Below are positions 1 through 12,484 of a stretch of 64,000 nt of DNA, one piece after another (position 1 is the first letter of the stretch; the number at the start of each line of letters is the position of its first letter). Both the position numbers and the translations under genes were made by a program. The stretch comes from Yponomeuta sedellus (lineage: Eukaryota > Arthropoda > Insecta > Lepidoptera > Yponomeutidae), in assembly GCA_934045075.1 (NCBI GenBank), contig OW203726.1:5651535-5715534 (forward strand). Reading direction: 5' to 3'. The notes beneath the pieces were generated by a model that saw nothing but the letters and a program-made list of their open reading frames with translations, ran no database searches and was not told the DNA's origin.

Positions 1-2527
1 GTCTAAGAAACAAGTAGATAACTGGAACTGCACTTACTTATGATATGATTCAACACTGTGACAAATAAAGATAACATGTGGGGAAGGAAACCACTTGAAC
101 AATTTCCTCGATTATACCTAGGTGTGTCTGATCTTCCTACATGAGCGGGTAACTGCACTGTACTAAATTTTGTGTCTGTACGAAAATTAATAGATATTGC
201 TTTTAGTAATAAGGCCGCCATTTGTACTATATTTTTTATATAATTTCTGTTACTGTAATTTCTGTGTATAATAAAGAATATTCTATCTATCTACGAATTA
301 TAGCCTATACTCATGAAAACAAATTAAAGACGACATTCGTAAATATTAATAGGAGAATATTAAATGTCCAGCTAGTTCTACTAGCGTCTACTGCATCTAG
401 CTAGTGGGATCTAGCTAGTTTTCATTCCGAAAAGTCATTCATTTGGGAAATTCCCACACTTATATAGATTATCCGTTAAAAACAATCTTTGATGTGTATA
501 AAATAATTCCTTTGCTAGTCCATAAAACCATCCAAAAAATACCAGTCGTATATTAGACTGGTACAGCTTTGAGACTTGATGACGTAAAACCGGCCACTAT
601 GGAAATCGGTTTTCCGAGAACTACCTATGTCTTTCAATGACGATGTGAAATAACAGAAACTGGTGACGATGATGATTGATGATGTAAACGTTTGCCTCGA
701 TCCTGACATACTTCTTTCCCTTCATCGTAGGTATTACTCTACATCAAGGGATTTTACCCTGTACAAAGTATCGTCAGGCCTCATGTCCGCCACTGTACCG
801 AGCTTCTAATTATATCCGTTACCACGGAGTTGTAGATTGGGGCTTGCGACACTGAAACAAAGACAGCCGCTGACCGACATTGAGTCACAGTTTTTGCCGA
901 CAAAAAGAACGAAGCCAACAGCCGGTGAATAATTGGGTGACGGGGACAGTGGCTGTTGATAATTTTGCTTCTACATGACGGGCCAATGTGGCCTATGTTG
1001 GCTCAACTTATTTTACCTACTGGTTCAAGATTCTACTGTGTCTAATTATATGCCCAACCTAGTTTTGAATGCAGAAAAGTAAGGTAAAATTCTAATATGT
1101 CTCCAACAACGTCGAGTTGGTTTTCGGTCTTACATGTTTAACCTAACACGCTCCTTCGCGCTCCGCGCTACGCCGCACCAATATAATTGTTTTTGCTGTC
1201 GCAGATTGAGTGATGCATCATTTTAGGTGTTTTTACCATTTGGTATTTCAAATGTAACCTTTGGACCAAAGTAGGTAGGTACTTTTGACTGATTTTAGTT
1301 TTGACCGTTTAAGATTTTTGACTGTAACATATATATATGTAAACCGTATTCCAAAGGTTGTCTGGAAGTGATCACTTTTAGTGGTAAGGCCGCCGTATGT
1401 ACTCCTAGGTAAAGACATTTCTGTGCAATTTCTTTTTTTATGTACAATATAGTGTTTTCTATATCTATCTAACTACATATTTGTACAACTGTATGTTTTC
1501 TCTAACGAATAAAAATTAAACTGCCAGTTTGTCCCAGCGAGAAATAAAGAAAGAAATTTATATAACCTCTTCTTTTCTCTTTTACGAACACTTGGGGAAG
1601 ATCTTTGATTCAAGAATGGAAGAAAGAATATGATATATTTTTCTGTACATTTCGTAAATTTTCATTTATCCACAATTTCACACTGCAACTGACATGCATT
1701 TGATAAATAATATAGAGTACTCTTCCTGGCCTGAATAATAACTTGGCCCAGAGCGAGATTGATAACTCGAGTGTTGACCCATGTGTGGACGCATCACGAC
1801 ACATAATTAACGCCCTCGTACATAGGTAATGCTAATGAGTATTGCGGTTTTATTTTGTGGTAAAAACTTGTTTATGTAGGTATATTTGTCTTTTGACCGC
1901 ATCCACAAGAGTCTAATACTTACATAGTTTTTCAATAGAATTATATAGGCATGACAATGGTTGTCATTTGCCTCAATCTGGCAGATTGTCTACAAAGCAA
2001 TAGCAGTACAATGTCATTTCAGTAGGCATCTCTCGCGAAGACCTTAAGTAGCACGGGTTATACCATTGTAATGCGATTGGTTACTAGACTACCGATAGTG
2101 TGAATAAAACGACCATTACCGGACTAATATGATGACTCTATTGAACAACTATACATTTTAGAGACTCGCCCCCTGGTTTCGTTCTGATTCGCAAAGCTTG
2201 ATCAAGGTCTTGTTTATGTTATTTATTATATATGCATAAGTACCTACCTACCTATGCTTATATGTATAAGTCTCAAATATTAGACATTAATGGCCATGTA
2301 TTGCTAGAAAGCCTCAAAATGTTCTACCACGGCCGATGACGTAATAATAATTCCAACTTAATAGCTGTACCTGTTCCCGAGAAAAGGGTCTTGGACGGAC
2401 AAACGGATGAAAGGACAACAAAATTATCCTGAGGGTTTTGAAAGAAAAGCTAATGTAGAGTTCATCTCGGCAATCTTTGTTTTTGTGTTGCAAAACCGAT
2501 GATAACAAGCCGATGATTCAATTTTCC
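1..2527. other. Non-coding stretch, likely RhoU intron 1 or intergenic
   Basis: No reading frame here resembles a protein. The DNA is AT-rich and unstructured. Around 265-295 is an AATAAAG...TATCTATCTA segment that recurs many times in the window (for example near 24910, 27370 and 56790) and looks like the 3' tail of a dispersed LINE. Its position downstream of the minus-strand Rho exon makes an intron of that gene plausible, but nothing here proves it. Confidence 0.5.
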
Positions 2528-2543
2528 TTTAAAGATTTTAATT

Positions 2544-2867
2544 ATATAATTTTTAATGCACTATAACCCGTGCTAAGGACAATTTAATATAATCAAAAAT
2601 AATAAAATCAAAAAAATAATATAATCATGTGGGTACAGCGATATCATTCCGAAGTAAAACCTAACTGCAAAGTAGGTACTCGGGGCTGCAAGTGATGCAA
2701 ATTACTTCAGCCAGATGTCGCTGCCTGTACGTAATACAGAGGTTCGCAATTTCACTCATGCCAGTGTGTCGCCCATTGGCTCAGTTGGAAAGAGCGCTAG
2801 CACGGATAGCCAGAAGTCGCGGGTTCGAATCCCGGCATGGGTGGAATTTTTAGCCTCTAAATAGGTT
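2544..2867 (+). repeat. SINE family A, full copy with target duplication
   Basis: A tRNA-like module at about 2771-2844 has the A-box region GGCTCAGTTGGAAGAGCGC and the B box GGTTCGAATCC, followed by the family tail GCCTCTAAATAGG. A 16-bp direct repeat TTTAAAGATTTTAATT flanks the copy at 2528-2543 and 2868-2883, which is the mark of LINE-machinery insertion. The left end carries AATGCACTATAACCCGTGC, the inverse of the tail seen on other copies. The anticodon loop lacks the usual T before the anticodon, so I call it a SINE, not a tRNA gene. Confidence 0.8.
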
Positions 2868-2883
2868 TTTAAAGATTTTAATT

Positions 2884-5089
2884 GTCATTTTTCACACACT
2901 AACAATTGATATTAATTTTATATGTAATGCATGCAATGCATGCCAGCTATGTTGTAGCCCTGAAAGATTTGTTAGCCCTGTGGGTAAAACAGAGTTCATA
3001 TTATTTTTTCTCAAGACTCGTATGTAATCAACACCTAGGCTTATGACAAATAAATGATTTGATTTCAACAGTAGTGTGTGGTAGTGCAGTCTGTGTATTA
3101 GTCCACTGTACCCACAGTGAAGTCATCAGTTGTGCCTTCGTGATAGCAGTGCCATACAAAATGTGTCAAACATCAATCTACTCACAATCCATTTTGATTT
3201 CGAGCGGGGTCAATTGGGTTAACACAGGGTCAATAGAGTATAATCTGAGTCTAGACGAAGACAACACAGTTTGCAGACTTGGTAGTCTTGGTACAGTCGA
3301 CAGGTTCATCTTTAAATTTTGTATTTTTGAGCGATCTTATGCGTACGAATATACAATCAAATTCCGATTGACAACTTTTGTACGTGCCTTGTACGATTTT
3401 ACATGGTCACTGGTAAATTTTATCTTCTGGCAACATTACACTAAAGTATAGACGGAATAAACTTCATGAAAATGGGGAAAAGGAAATTCGGGAATGGGCA
3501 TCTTCAGTAATTCAGGGGAAACGGACTCAAAGGTCTTGATAGTGGACAGCAGGAAAATTATGTATGTATATTGATTCTATCAAATTGTGACTAACTCAAC
3601 AGAAAATAAGTTCTTCTATCTAGAATACAAAATTTGTATTTGCTAATTTATCGTATTGCCCCTTTTTAAAGCCTGCTCCATCATCTCGCCCCAAAGTATG
3701 TAAATAGGCTAGAAGCTCTCAATCAAAACCGCACGCGCTGGGGCGCCCTCCTCTTGTTTGCCTTTCTTGAGCCAGTGAAAAAGAGACGCTTTGAATAAAG
3801 TTCATTTTATACTGAAACAACTGCATAAAGATACCTCGGCCTGTGCGTCTGTTCTACCTACCTACAAAGCTTTATACCGATTCGATACAATGCGAGCAAC
3901 GACAATAAGAGCACGTCCCAGCACCGCCTGGCGCCGGCGCCTCGTACCGTGGTCGATTTTTACGCCCAATTTGGTGCAGTTAAGTTTACCTCCTATTTAT
4001 AGAGGTTTTGCACATCGTGAGTAATGGTACGGTGACGAACGCATGAGAGTATCCACGTGCGCTCTGATGCTAAATTAGTACGTGATGTAGAGATAAGTTG
4101 GATGGCGTCTTTCGAAGGGTTAAAGTAGAGATTTTGACACATGTTAATAGTAAATTGACGACACAAAGACTTGATATGTTGTGTTTGCAAGCGAACTGCA
4201 GATCCTAGACAAAGGATCCAGGAGCTTGCGGAAGACCAGGCGTTGCCACTTCGCACGATTCTGATAAACCTTTTTCTCTTCAACAATATTTATAAGGCTG
4301 CCAAGATGTAGTGCAAAAGTACGCCTTGGGACACTTCTACCCTAAAGACACATTATGGTGTAGACGAAAAACCAAATATCCCTAATTTAGAATAGGTAGG
4401 TACCTACCCTATTTTTTTCTTTACAAGGATATTTCTTCTTTAATGATTTAAATCCGGATAAACTTGTCGTAAGAATCCGACCAGGTCGGAAAAATAAGAC
4501 CAAAAATCAAGTACGTTAAGTAGTCCGGATCTTAATTAATAGTATATTTTATTTCTATGTTATTTTACCATCTAATCTGGCTTTCGCATTATTATTTGTA
4601 TAAAAAGGGGCTGACTCACGTCGAGATAATTATAATAATAATTTATTTATTATAAAAATAGCAAAAACACGAATACCTACTATCAAATGAGACAGTGACT
4701 AAAGTATAGGTACGCACACACTTAAAATAGGCAGAGGCTGTACAACATGAGTTCAGAAACAGTGTCAGACTTCTATTCCCTAAACTAGGCAAAACCTGTA
4801 TCTTAGGGAAAAATCCCGAGATCCCGGAACGACCTCAAAACCTTTCTGTTGGGTTGGCAGGAGGCGGCCACGAACTGGAAGGGGAGGAGATCTAAACGGG
4901 AGGCCTTTGCCAAGCAGGCAGGGGACACAGTCGAGCCTAGGTACATAAAAACAAATTTCATCTTTCTGGTACTAAGCGTACCAGAAAGACAGGCCAGCCC
5001 GTGGCTTTGCCCAGAAACGCTTAGTAAAGTCTGGGCAACAGACAGACAAACGGGCGGACCCAGCGAAATAACAGTCCATTATTTTATTC
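2884..5089. other. Non-coding stretch with no recognised gene
   Basis: Open frames at 3059-3451 and 3993-4286 give peptides with no recognisable domain and no coding-like character. I see no RNA gene or intact mobile element. Confidence 0.5.
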
Positions 5090-5092
5090 TTA

Positions 5093-5279
5093 GGCTACGC
5101 GCCCACGGGTTACTTTTGTCACGGTGACTGTTTCGTCACTCTTATCAAGACCGTAGATATGTATGGAGAAGCACGCATGTTACGACGTGACAACTGGGTG
5201 TCATTTCGCGCATTTCCATACAAATCTACGGAGTGACGAAACAGTCACGGTTACAAAAGTAACCCGTGCGCGCTTAGCC
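5093..5279. repeat. 187-bp MITE with TTA target duplication (PIF/Harbinger-like)
   Basis: Both ends form an inverted repeat of about 50 bp: left GGCTACGCGCCCACGGGTTAC, right (reverse complement) GGCTAAGCGCGCACGGGTT, continuing through a shared GTGACTGTTTCGTCACT. TTA lies immediately outside each end (5090-5092 and 5280-5282). TTA duplications are typical of PIF/Harbinger elements. There is no coding capacity. Confidence 0.65.
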
Positions 5280-5282
5280 TTA

Positions 5283-6525
5283 TACTTGTCCAACTTTTGT
5301 AGGTGGGTGAATCTACACAAATTGTCGTCGTCATTGTCCTTGGAAGTGTCACACTTATTATGTTGTCAGTGCAACAGTTGTTAGAGATATTTTTATTTCT
5401 ATATTAGTTGGAGTTGACTGACAAACTTACATACTAAAACGACAATAGCTGTATTCTTAGTACATTTCTGTTGTGCTGAGAACTGTGAGAGATTAATGAG
5501 AACAATGACGAATTAGCGACAATTCGTGTAGATCCACCCAGGTACATCATCGTCCGCGGGTCGCTAAAACAAAATTCTAACCTCAAAACTGACTGACATT
5601 TCACCCCAAAACTAGATAGGTAATCATGTTTTCTCGCGAGTTCTTGGACTTCGTTTATCAAAATTGGCAACGTGTTATTTAAAATACTGTCCCAGAATAC
5701 TTCATTTGTGGGAAAGTGGCAGTTCCCAACTAAAAAAATTATACTAATAGGAACCGGAATAAAATAGTTTCAATAATAGTTTGATAGCGTCGAATCATAT
5801 AGATACAGTTCAAGCAGTGGTCTTCCAGGAAACAGTTGCTTTGCATCTAAATTAGGCTCACCTACCAGTAAAAGCCACGGGACCGATGATAAGGCAATTC
5901 GTTCACCTCCCGTCGTACGATGGCCCAGCCAAACTATCGACGACGCAGGCACAAGAATGCAACGGAGCATGCGCTGCTTTCATAATGAAGCGGAGAGGGC
6001 TCCTCCTTAGTGCCCAAAGTTTGGGAAGTACTGGTACTTTACCACAATCACTAGAGTTTATGTTAAAATCCAATTCTACTTTGTTTAATTGGGATAATAA
6101 CTTCATTGAGCAAAAAACTAAAGCTAAGCAGATAATGGGTGGTAAACATGCTTGAAACCACTTATCGTTGGTTTTTATTGAAGTAGGTACCTACTTATCT
6201 ATTATTTGGCATGCAACTTTAATTCTAAACCTTGAATTTACGTCTAGGTATAATGTCTGATTAATAACTTGATCGAGTCGATAGATGGCAGTCGTTAAGC
6301 CGAATCAGGGGCCTTAGGACGGCTTGAAAACTTCTGACAGTAAGACCAGCCACTAGTATTGCAAGCCTCCACCAATCCTTCGTAGTACGACGAGTACGAT
6401 ATACATTGCGTAGCCGAGTAAGCTACAAATCCACAATTAGAAATACTAATTGTACTAAGCGGCTACGCAATTTACACCGAATTGATGTGGAAAATAAGTA
6501 GTAAACCATTGTAGTAAATGATTTA
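5283..6525. other. Non-coding; LINE 3'-end remnant near 6290-6400
   Basis: The segment around 6300-6400 (GACAGTAAGACCAGCCACTA, CTCCACCAATCC) matches dispersed fragments at 10580 and 12490 and is a LINE 3'-end family. An imperfect hairpin (TTGCGTAGCCG / CGGCTACGCAA) sits at 6403-6472. Nothing else is recognisable. Confidence 0.45.
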
Positions 6526-6950
6526 CTAGCTTTTGCCCGTGACTCCGTCCGCGTGGACTTTAGCTATTCAGCATGCTTCAATAAAAGGTGCAGACGAGTT
6601 TAGCTCTGATCAATTATCCGCAAAAAATAAAAAATAAAAAACCTTTTAAAATCAAAAAGATTCAAGGAACAATATTTTGTAACCCCGTTCACTCCCTTAA
6701 GGGTTACATTCAGAAAAACGGCGAAACACGTGTGCAATCAATATTCTTTATGCCTCCCATACAAATTTTGGCAACCCTTTATCGTCCCCTAAGGTGTTGA
6801 ATTAAAAAAAAACCGTCTTATTCCCTGTCTACATTTTATACAGACCCTCTGTGCAAAATTTCAGCTTCCTAGCTCCAACGGTTTGGGCTGGGCGTTGATG
6901 AGTGAGTCAGTCAGTCAGTCAGGACTTTGAATTTTATTTGTATAGATAGA
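6526..6950 (-). mobile_element. Helitron-like non-autonomous element
   Basis: Read on the minus strand, the element ends GGGCAAAAGCTAG followed by T, with a GC-rich hairpin (GCGGACGGAGTC) just before, as Helitron 3' termini do. The opposite end is a TATA/GATA-rich start near 6950 next to a (GACT)n run. No helicase frame is present. The 5' boundary is approximate. Confidence 0.5.
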
Positions 6951-7747
6951 TAGAAAATGAAACACGGCCCTTTTTGACCAAAACGGAAGGCCCCTAAAAT
7001 AAGTTGTGCGAATGCGTTGACGGTCACGGCAACACGTCGAAGCAGGAGTAGCAGGACCGTTACGAGTCCACCAGCCCTTCTTGACCTGTCAACTATTCGA
7101 TTATCACCCTTGGGCCCTTGCCAATAACGCCCTAGCCCGATGCTCACCTTCATTGGCTGAGACGACTCTGCAATAATAATTTTGCACGCAAGTTAAAGCA
7201 TTATCACCTTTGTACCACTAGTAACAAGTTTCATAAGTATGGTTGTAAGGAGGTGGACAAATGATAATGCAAAAGGTCCACTCAAAGAAGTTAACCGCAG
7301 GTTGTAGAGAGATTTCGTATCGCTCGTTTTAACAATAAATAATGATACAGATAGCGCCCATGATGCGAGTACAGTCGGCAGTATCTAGCAACCCTCCCAC
7401 GCGTGTACGCTAGTCAGCACTAAGTAGTCAGTAACGTTATGGGTGAATGCAACAAAAATGTAAAGGGACTTCTGTCAACCGTACAAGTTGAGCCTGGGGA
7501 CACTTTGGAAGTCATATTTTTTGCCATCCTACCTGAGTATCTAAATGTTTTACTTTACGTCGGGGTTTAGGAAAATTAAGTTTACTGACCAAATAAACAA
7601 TCACGATTAGACCTTCTAATGTTATATATAATATGTTAATCTAAGAGCATCCCAAGTCGTTAAAAATAATACGAGTCAAAAGCAAATCAAAATTATCTGC
7701 GTGTACTCACTTGTGCGACACGTACGGCCTGTATATATATGTAGTTA
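6951..7747. other. Non-coding stretch
   Basis: No gene, RNA or clear repeat was recognised here. Only short frames without similarity occur. Confidence 0.4.
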
Positions 7748-7860
7748 TATATTAAACGGGTCTATTTGCGATTATTTACTAGGTAAAACGTATACATAAC
7801 GGAATTAAGGTAATTTACGTTTTGCCTAATGAATAATCGCGATTAGACCCGTTTAATATA
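7748..7860. repeat. Inverted repeat of the AGACCCGTTTAATAT family
   Basis: Arms of about 45 bp (7748-7792 and 7816-7860) pair with few mismatches around a 23-bp centre containing GGAATTAAGGTAATT. Related copies lie at 10468-10570, 10852-10930 and 12735-12770, sharing ATAATCGCGATTAGACCCG and usually a CCGACGTTTCGG core. This is a palindromic MITE-like family. Confidence 0.65.
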
Positions 7861-8488
7861 CAATATGATCTTGTAATTCTGTTTATCACTTTCTGTAACA
7901 GTACTTAAATCAGGTCTTGTTTTGTAGAGTAATTCAACAATACCACTAGTCTCCTTATGAGAATTTCCTTTTATATACTACATGCATTCTTTTATAAAAA
8001 GTTGTACTGAGCTAATATAACTACATATCCATACGTACGTATATATACATACATATATATACATACGTATGAATATCGCGCATCAGTAAGAAATACTGTA
8101 CATATGTTGTATAAAATATTATATTTTTTGGTATGTTTGGTAATACCATAAGGCAAAGAATCTAGATGAAGCAGAACTTCTATTCGAGTCTACTTTGCGA
8201 TTGCTCTGTGAAGTACTGCCTTATTTGATGATTTATTGATTGATTGAATTGAATTTAGCTCGACGTTTTAGAGAGTTGTTTGCGGAATGATAGCGATGGA
8301 TGAGTCATTGATCAATGCGAGATCGATCTCTCAGCGTACCTACCTAAGGGTCAACGCAGACTGACACAGTCGAAACCCATCTAAGCGTCAAAATAAAAAT
8401 AAAAAAACACAGATGGATCTTTATCTTCACAACCCACTATCTATTGTGCACAAGCGCCTTCACATCGACTCTAATCAAATTTTGAATC

Positions 8489-8532
8489 CAAGCGTCATTC
8501 TGTTGCGCCCTTGCGCAACAGAATGACGCTTG
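8489..8532. repeat. Perfect 20-bp fold-back hairpin
   Basis: CAAGCGTCATTCTGTTGCGC is followed by a 4-nt loop (CCTT) and its exact reverse complement. It abuts the 5' side of a SINE. It belongs to the recurrent class of short inverted duplications described in the findings. Confidence 0.9.
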
Positions 8533-8577
8533 AATGAAAAATTGAATATGGGAATGCACGACTGTGCGCTAATCTTT

Positions 8578-8790
8578 GACGACCTCTGTGGCACAGCGGT
8601 AGCGCATCTGCCTACTTTGCGACAAGTCCCGGGTTCGAACCCCGACTGGGGCAACAAAAATCCCCCAGTTCTTGATGTTAACATGTTTGTGATGTCACTG
8701 TTTATGATTCCCACGACACAAGGTATCCTAGTGTGGAGCCATAAGAAATGTATGTGTTTGTATGTAAATTTTATGTTAATCGGAGAGAAT
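8578..8790 (+). repeat. SINE family B (tRNA-derived)
   Basis: The tRNA-like head has an A-box-like GGCACAGCGGTAGCGC and the B box GGGTTCGAACCCC, then a body with GATGTTAACATGTTTGTGATG and CACGACACAAGGTATCCTAG. A second copy at 19960-20165 shares both parts, so this is a family and not a single-copy tRNA gene. Confidence 0.75.
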
Positions 8791-8799
8791 ACGCGCGTA

Positions 8800-9498
8800 T
8801 TACATACCTATATTACATATTACAAAAACTCACGCCTGTAGACCAGAGACACCACTTGCCATGAACCTCATCAGGATCCATTAGTACCTCGCACGCACGC
8901 CAGTTACGGATACAGGCTAATTCGCTTTAATTGTGGACAAGGAATACATAATGCGATTTGACTCCAAGCCACTCTTACGTGTCCATATATTAATAGAAGG
9001 CTAGCGACTTGTGCAGGTCTGTAGCGGCAAGTTTGTGGTACAAATTACATGTAGATTTCTACAAATCGGTTAGACTCGATATGGATGAAGTACAAAATGT
9101 GAATCTGCCTATATGCATAACTTATCCACCTTTCTACATTTTCAACTTTGGACTATTCGTATAGCAAAGACGAAAGTAAAACCGATTTCTAATTTACAGA
9201 AAACTTCATCCGATCATAAATAACAGATTCTCTTTATCTCTGCATCAGCACAAGACAAGTTTATGGGGAAAATAAGCTTCAAATAGTTAAGAACACCACC
9301 TGTCGCTATGCATTATTTATAAATGTATTCTAAATGGGTCCCCATTGACTGTGAAATCACATGTAATAAGTAACCATTGGTGTCTTCAAACCGGTACCCT
9401 TATATTCCAGACTTTTTCTCGTATCGGACAGACGCAATAAAAATATAGGTAGATAGGTACAGAATGTCTGTTCGGGACGTGTTACGTTCTCAGTCCTA
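8800..9498. other. Non-coding stretch
   Basis: No gene or recognised repeat was found between the SINE and the Helitron. Confidence 0.4.
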
Positions 9499-10372
9499 TC
9501 CTTCCTGCTAATATTATAAACGCGAAAGTTCGTAAGTATGGATGGATGGATGGATGTATGTATGTATGTATGTATGTTTGTTACTCTTTTACGTAATAAC
9601 TACTGAATGGATTTTAATGAAACTTTACAATAATATAGCTTTTACATCAGAATAACACATAGGCTACAATTTATAAAGATATTGTTTGATATTGTTCAAA
9701 TGCAACCCAAAAATTTGATTCTATGATTCCGTGGGAGAGAGGTCGGTCCCTGCTCTGGGATGCCACATGTGTCTGTACATTTGCACCGTCTCATGTAAGC
9801 TCAACGGCCATTTCTGCTGGGGCTGCTGCGGAGGCGGCTGCAACACACAAATGTCTGAAATATAGCACATTAATGTGTAGTTACTTCTTTGTGCCTTTGG
9901 CCATCAAACTACGGGGGTTTGGGGAGTCCAGGGACGAGCCTTTATAAAGGAATTAGGGCGTCGCCTGAGGAACCGCGGCATGGACTGTCGCTCCGGGGCA
10001 TACTTGATGCAGAGGATCTCCCTCGCTGTGCAGCGGGGTAACGCTGCAAGCGTTATGGGAACCTTTGGCTCGGGTATGTCTCGGGGCGGTTTGCTCGACA
10101 GTTAATTTTAGTTTGTGTTTTTGCGTTATATAATTTTTTCTGACATATTTTTGTGCTTATGTATATTTTTTTATTTTTTTTATTTTATTACTTTGGACGA
10201 AACGTTTGTGGATGTATATTTTTATGCTCGTGTAAGATTGTGCTCCGTTTTTTACTAAAAATTTGTTATGTGATCATTTTAATGTCATAATGTTAGTTCT
10301 TTTGTACGCCACGCTAATGTGAGCTACTGGAAATATTAATCCTACGCAGGCGAAGTTGCGGGCAGCGTCTAG
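9499..10372 (+). mobile_element. Helitron-like element carrying an ORF fragment
   Basis: The element begins TCCTTCCTGCTAATATTATA after an A and ends GCGTCTAG before a T, with a GC-rich potential hairpin before the end. These are Helitron boundaries (5'-TC, 3'-CTAG, inserted between A and T). The first 80 bp include an (ATGG)/(ATGT) run. Inside is a frameshifted coding relic (9723-10105). No Rep/helicase frame is present, so it is non-autonomous. Confidence 0.6.
9723..10105 (+). pseudogene. Broken C-terminal fragment of a mobile-element ORF
   Basis: The first part reads IPWERGRSLLWDATCVCTFA then SHVSSTA, and a +1/-1 frame change near 9945 leads into KELGRRL, QRISLAVQRGNAASVMGTF and a stop at 10103-10105. 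The pattern of W-D-A-T-C followed later by QR-S-A-QRGNA-S-GT resembles a C-terminal module I know from repetitive invertebrate mobile-element proteins. A nuclease-like role is only a guess. A second, shorter copy lies at 16577-16765 on the other strand, which confirms that the reading is protein-coding in origin. It is captured inside a Helitron and is not functional. Confidence 0.5.
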
Positions 10373-10467
10373 TTTTTTATAATTTAATAGATATCTGTTG
10401 TTATTTTTAAGGTCAGGTCTGAGGAGGTTATACAAAGTAACATAACCTGCAATACTAGTTACATATT

Positions 10468-10930
10468 AAATGGGGTCTAATCGCGATTATTTGTTATGTA
10501 AAACGTAATTAGCTTAATACCCGACGTTTCGGCGATGTTTCACGTAATAAATAATCGCGATTAGACCCGTATGAGCTTCGCGAAACATTAAGATTTATTA
10601 GAAACCTTCACCAATCCGGACTTGGCCCCCAGGGTGGCGTATGGCCTATACCTTTCTCAGGGAAGAGACCCGTGCCCCTCGGTGGGGACATAATGGGTTG
10701 ATGATGATGATAACAAACCTGAGTTTTTGAACCTCAACGCTTGAAATTGAATTGAAACTTTTCTGCGGTGGGCACGCGTGGAAATTAATCCCAAACTCTC
10801 TCTCTGAGACAAGGCGTGCCCTGCAGTAAGACGCTTATAGGCTACAAAAAAAAACTATTTATTACGTAAAACGTAATTACCTAAAATCCCGACGTTTATC
10901 TAATAAATAATCGCGATTAGACCCGTTACG
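10468..10930. repeat. Two AGACCCG-family inverted repeats with LINE tail and SINE C between
   Basis: Palindromic units lie at 10468-10570 and 10852-10930 (ATAATCGCGATTAGACCCG; the first has a CCGACGTTTCGG core). Between them is a LINE 3' fragment (10600-10715) ending in GATGATGATGAT, and a SINE C fragment (10738-10835) with GCGGTGGGCACGCGTGG and GCGTGCCCTGCAG. Confidence 0.6.
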
Positions 10931-10939
10931 TAAGTAACG

Positions 10940-12480
10940 TTTATGTAAGTAACTACCTACATATAAATTAGAAAATGGGGCGGGATATTTATTTATTTAA
11001 TTTTTTTATTGCACCAATTACATGAGTAAATGTACAAGGGCGTGCTTAATGCAAGAAGCAATGTCTTCCAGCAAACCTTTGATGTTGACGAGACTTTCAA
11101 AGGTACAACAGTCGACCACAAGTCAACCTTTACATATAAGTTGTAAAACTGAGCAGAGTGCATGCGTGTGAAAGTTGACCTAGGCGAGTCAATTACACTA
11201 AATTAGTTGTTATGTTTAAATTGAGCATATTGCTTTAGTTACTAAGTTGTTGCTTGGGTACAAATGCCCTAGCTGGAGGCCTCTATCAGAAATGTAGACA
11301 TAGACTTTGTTACTCGTGTTTTGGTTGATATGTAGCCTGTTGGCGTTCACAAATTTCGACAAAGACAAAGTTGACTGTCCTATCCTGAGGCATTGGATGG
11401 AAATGCATGGCTCAAAATAGTTACAATTTTAGAATTACAAATCATAATTATTTTACGTTTACAAAAAGTTTAAGCTGTCCTGACAACTATGGATTATTGG
11501 TCTAAAATAAACGTATATTACTATTGTTACCTCTTAAACAGAATCACGTTTTATGTTTTTGTCGGATCCCTTTTACTGGACAAAACTTCTGTTAATACTC
11601 TGTTTTGTAGTTTCTGAGCCAGGTGATCATCAGTTTAAGGTAATCGCAAGCAGGTGCTATCCGGTGTGTAATGCTTATGAAGTATTTTTGTGCTAAAGAT
11701 GAGATGAAAACCATGGAATTTACAGATGGCATGTGGCAGCTAGAATTGATTTTTATTTAATGTAAGTAAAGACCGAACCACACATGCAGATTATAAAGGT
11801 GTTATTTATAAAAATACAATTGCTCTAAATCAGACCAAATGCAGATAAATATTCTGTGTCTTTAACAATAGTGTATTTAAAATACATTTGAGGAGTTTTT
11901 TAAGGAGTTGTGTTTTTGGCCTGGCTGTGAAAACATTACTCCTTTTAAGTTTTTTAGTTTTTTTTTTGTATTTTTTTGCGATAATTAAACCGTTATTCAA
12001 TTTTAATTCCCATTAACTCTTATTAAACTACCTGCTCGTTTGTGTACTGTGAATAAAAAATAACTAAAATAATTAAAATATTTTTTTTTTATTTTCGTTT
12101 TTAGAGTTTTTATCGGGATTGTGTTTTAATAAATAAGCGGTTAGACTACACCACCAGTGGAGACCTCTGATACTGTTTCAGCATTTGTGTTTGTAGATCA
12201 CCAGATAAAACATCGACGGCAGTTCGTTCAATTAATGCAGCAAATTGCTCCATTACGGCGGTTCAGAGAGTTCAAACTGGTAACTGGCAGACCCGGCGTC
12301 GCCTCTTAAGCTCTTGGCAAAGTTGTGCAACTACAGATTGGAAAGTTATTCGAAGAATTGATAAGAACAATTTAACGTTACTTTGAGATGAAATAGCAGT
12401 CGTGTTTACGCCAAAAGCAGAGGATATATAGACAGAGAACACTTTATTGTACATAAAAAGAATAAGAAGAAGTATTGAAT
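10940..12480. other. Non-coding stretch
   Basis: AT-rich DNA without a recognisable gene. A GAACACTTTATTGTAC segment near 12435 belongs to the dispersed LINE-tail family. Confidence 0.4.
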
Positions 12481-12484
12481 AACC

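Noticed and set aside
3059..3451. 130-codon plus-strand frame
   Set aside because: Low-information peptide with no motif, no splice signals and no start context. Within the length expected by chance over 64 kb in six frames.
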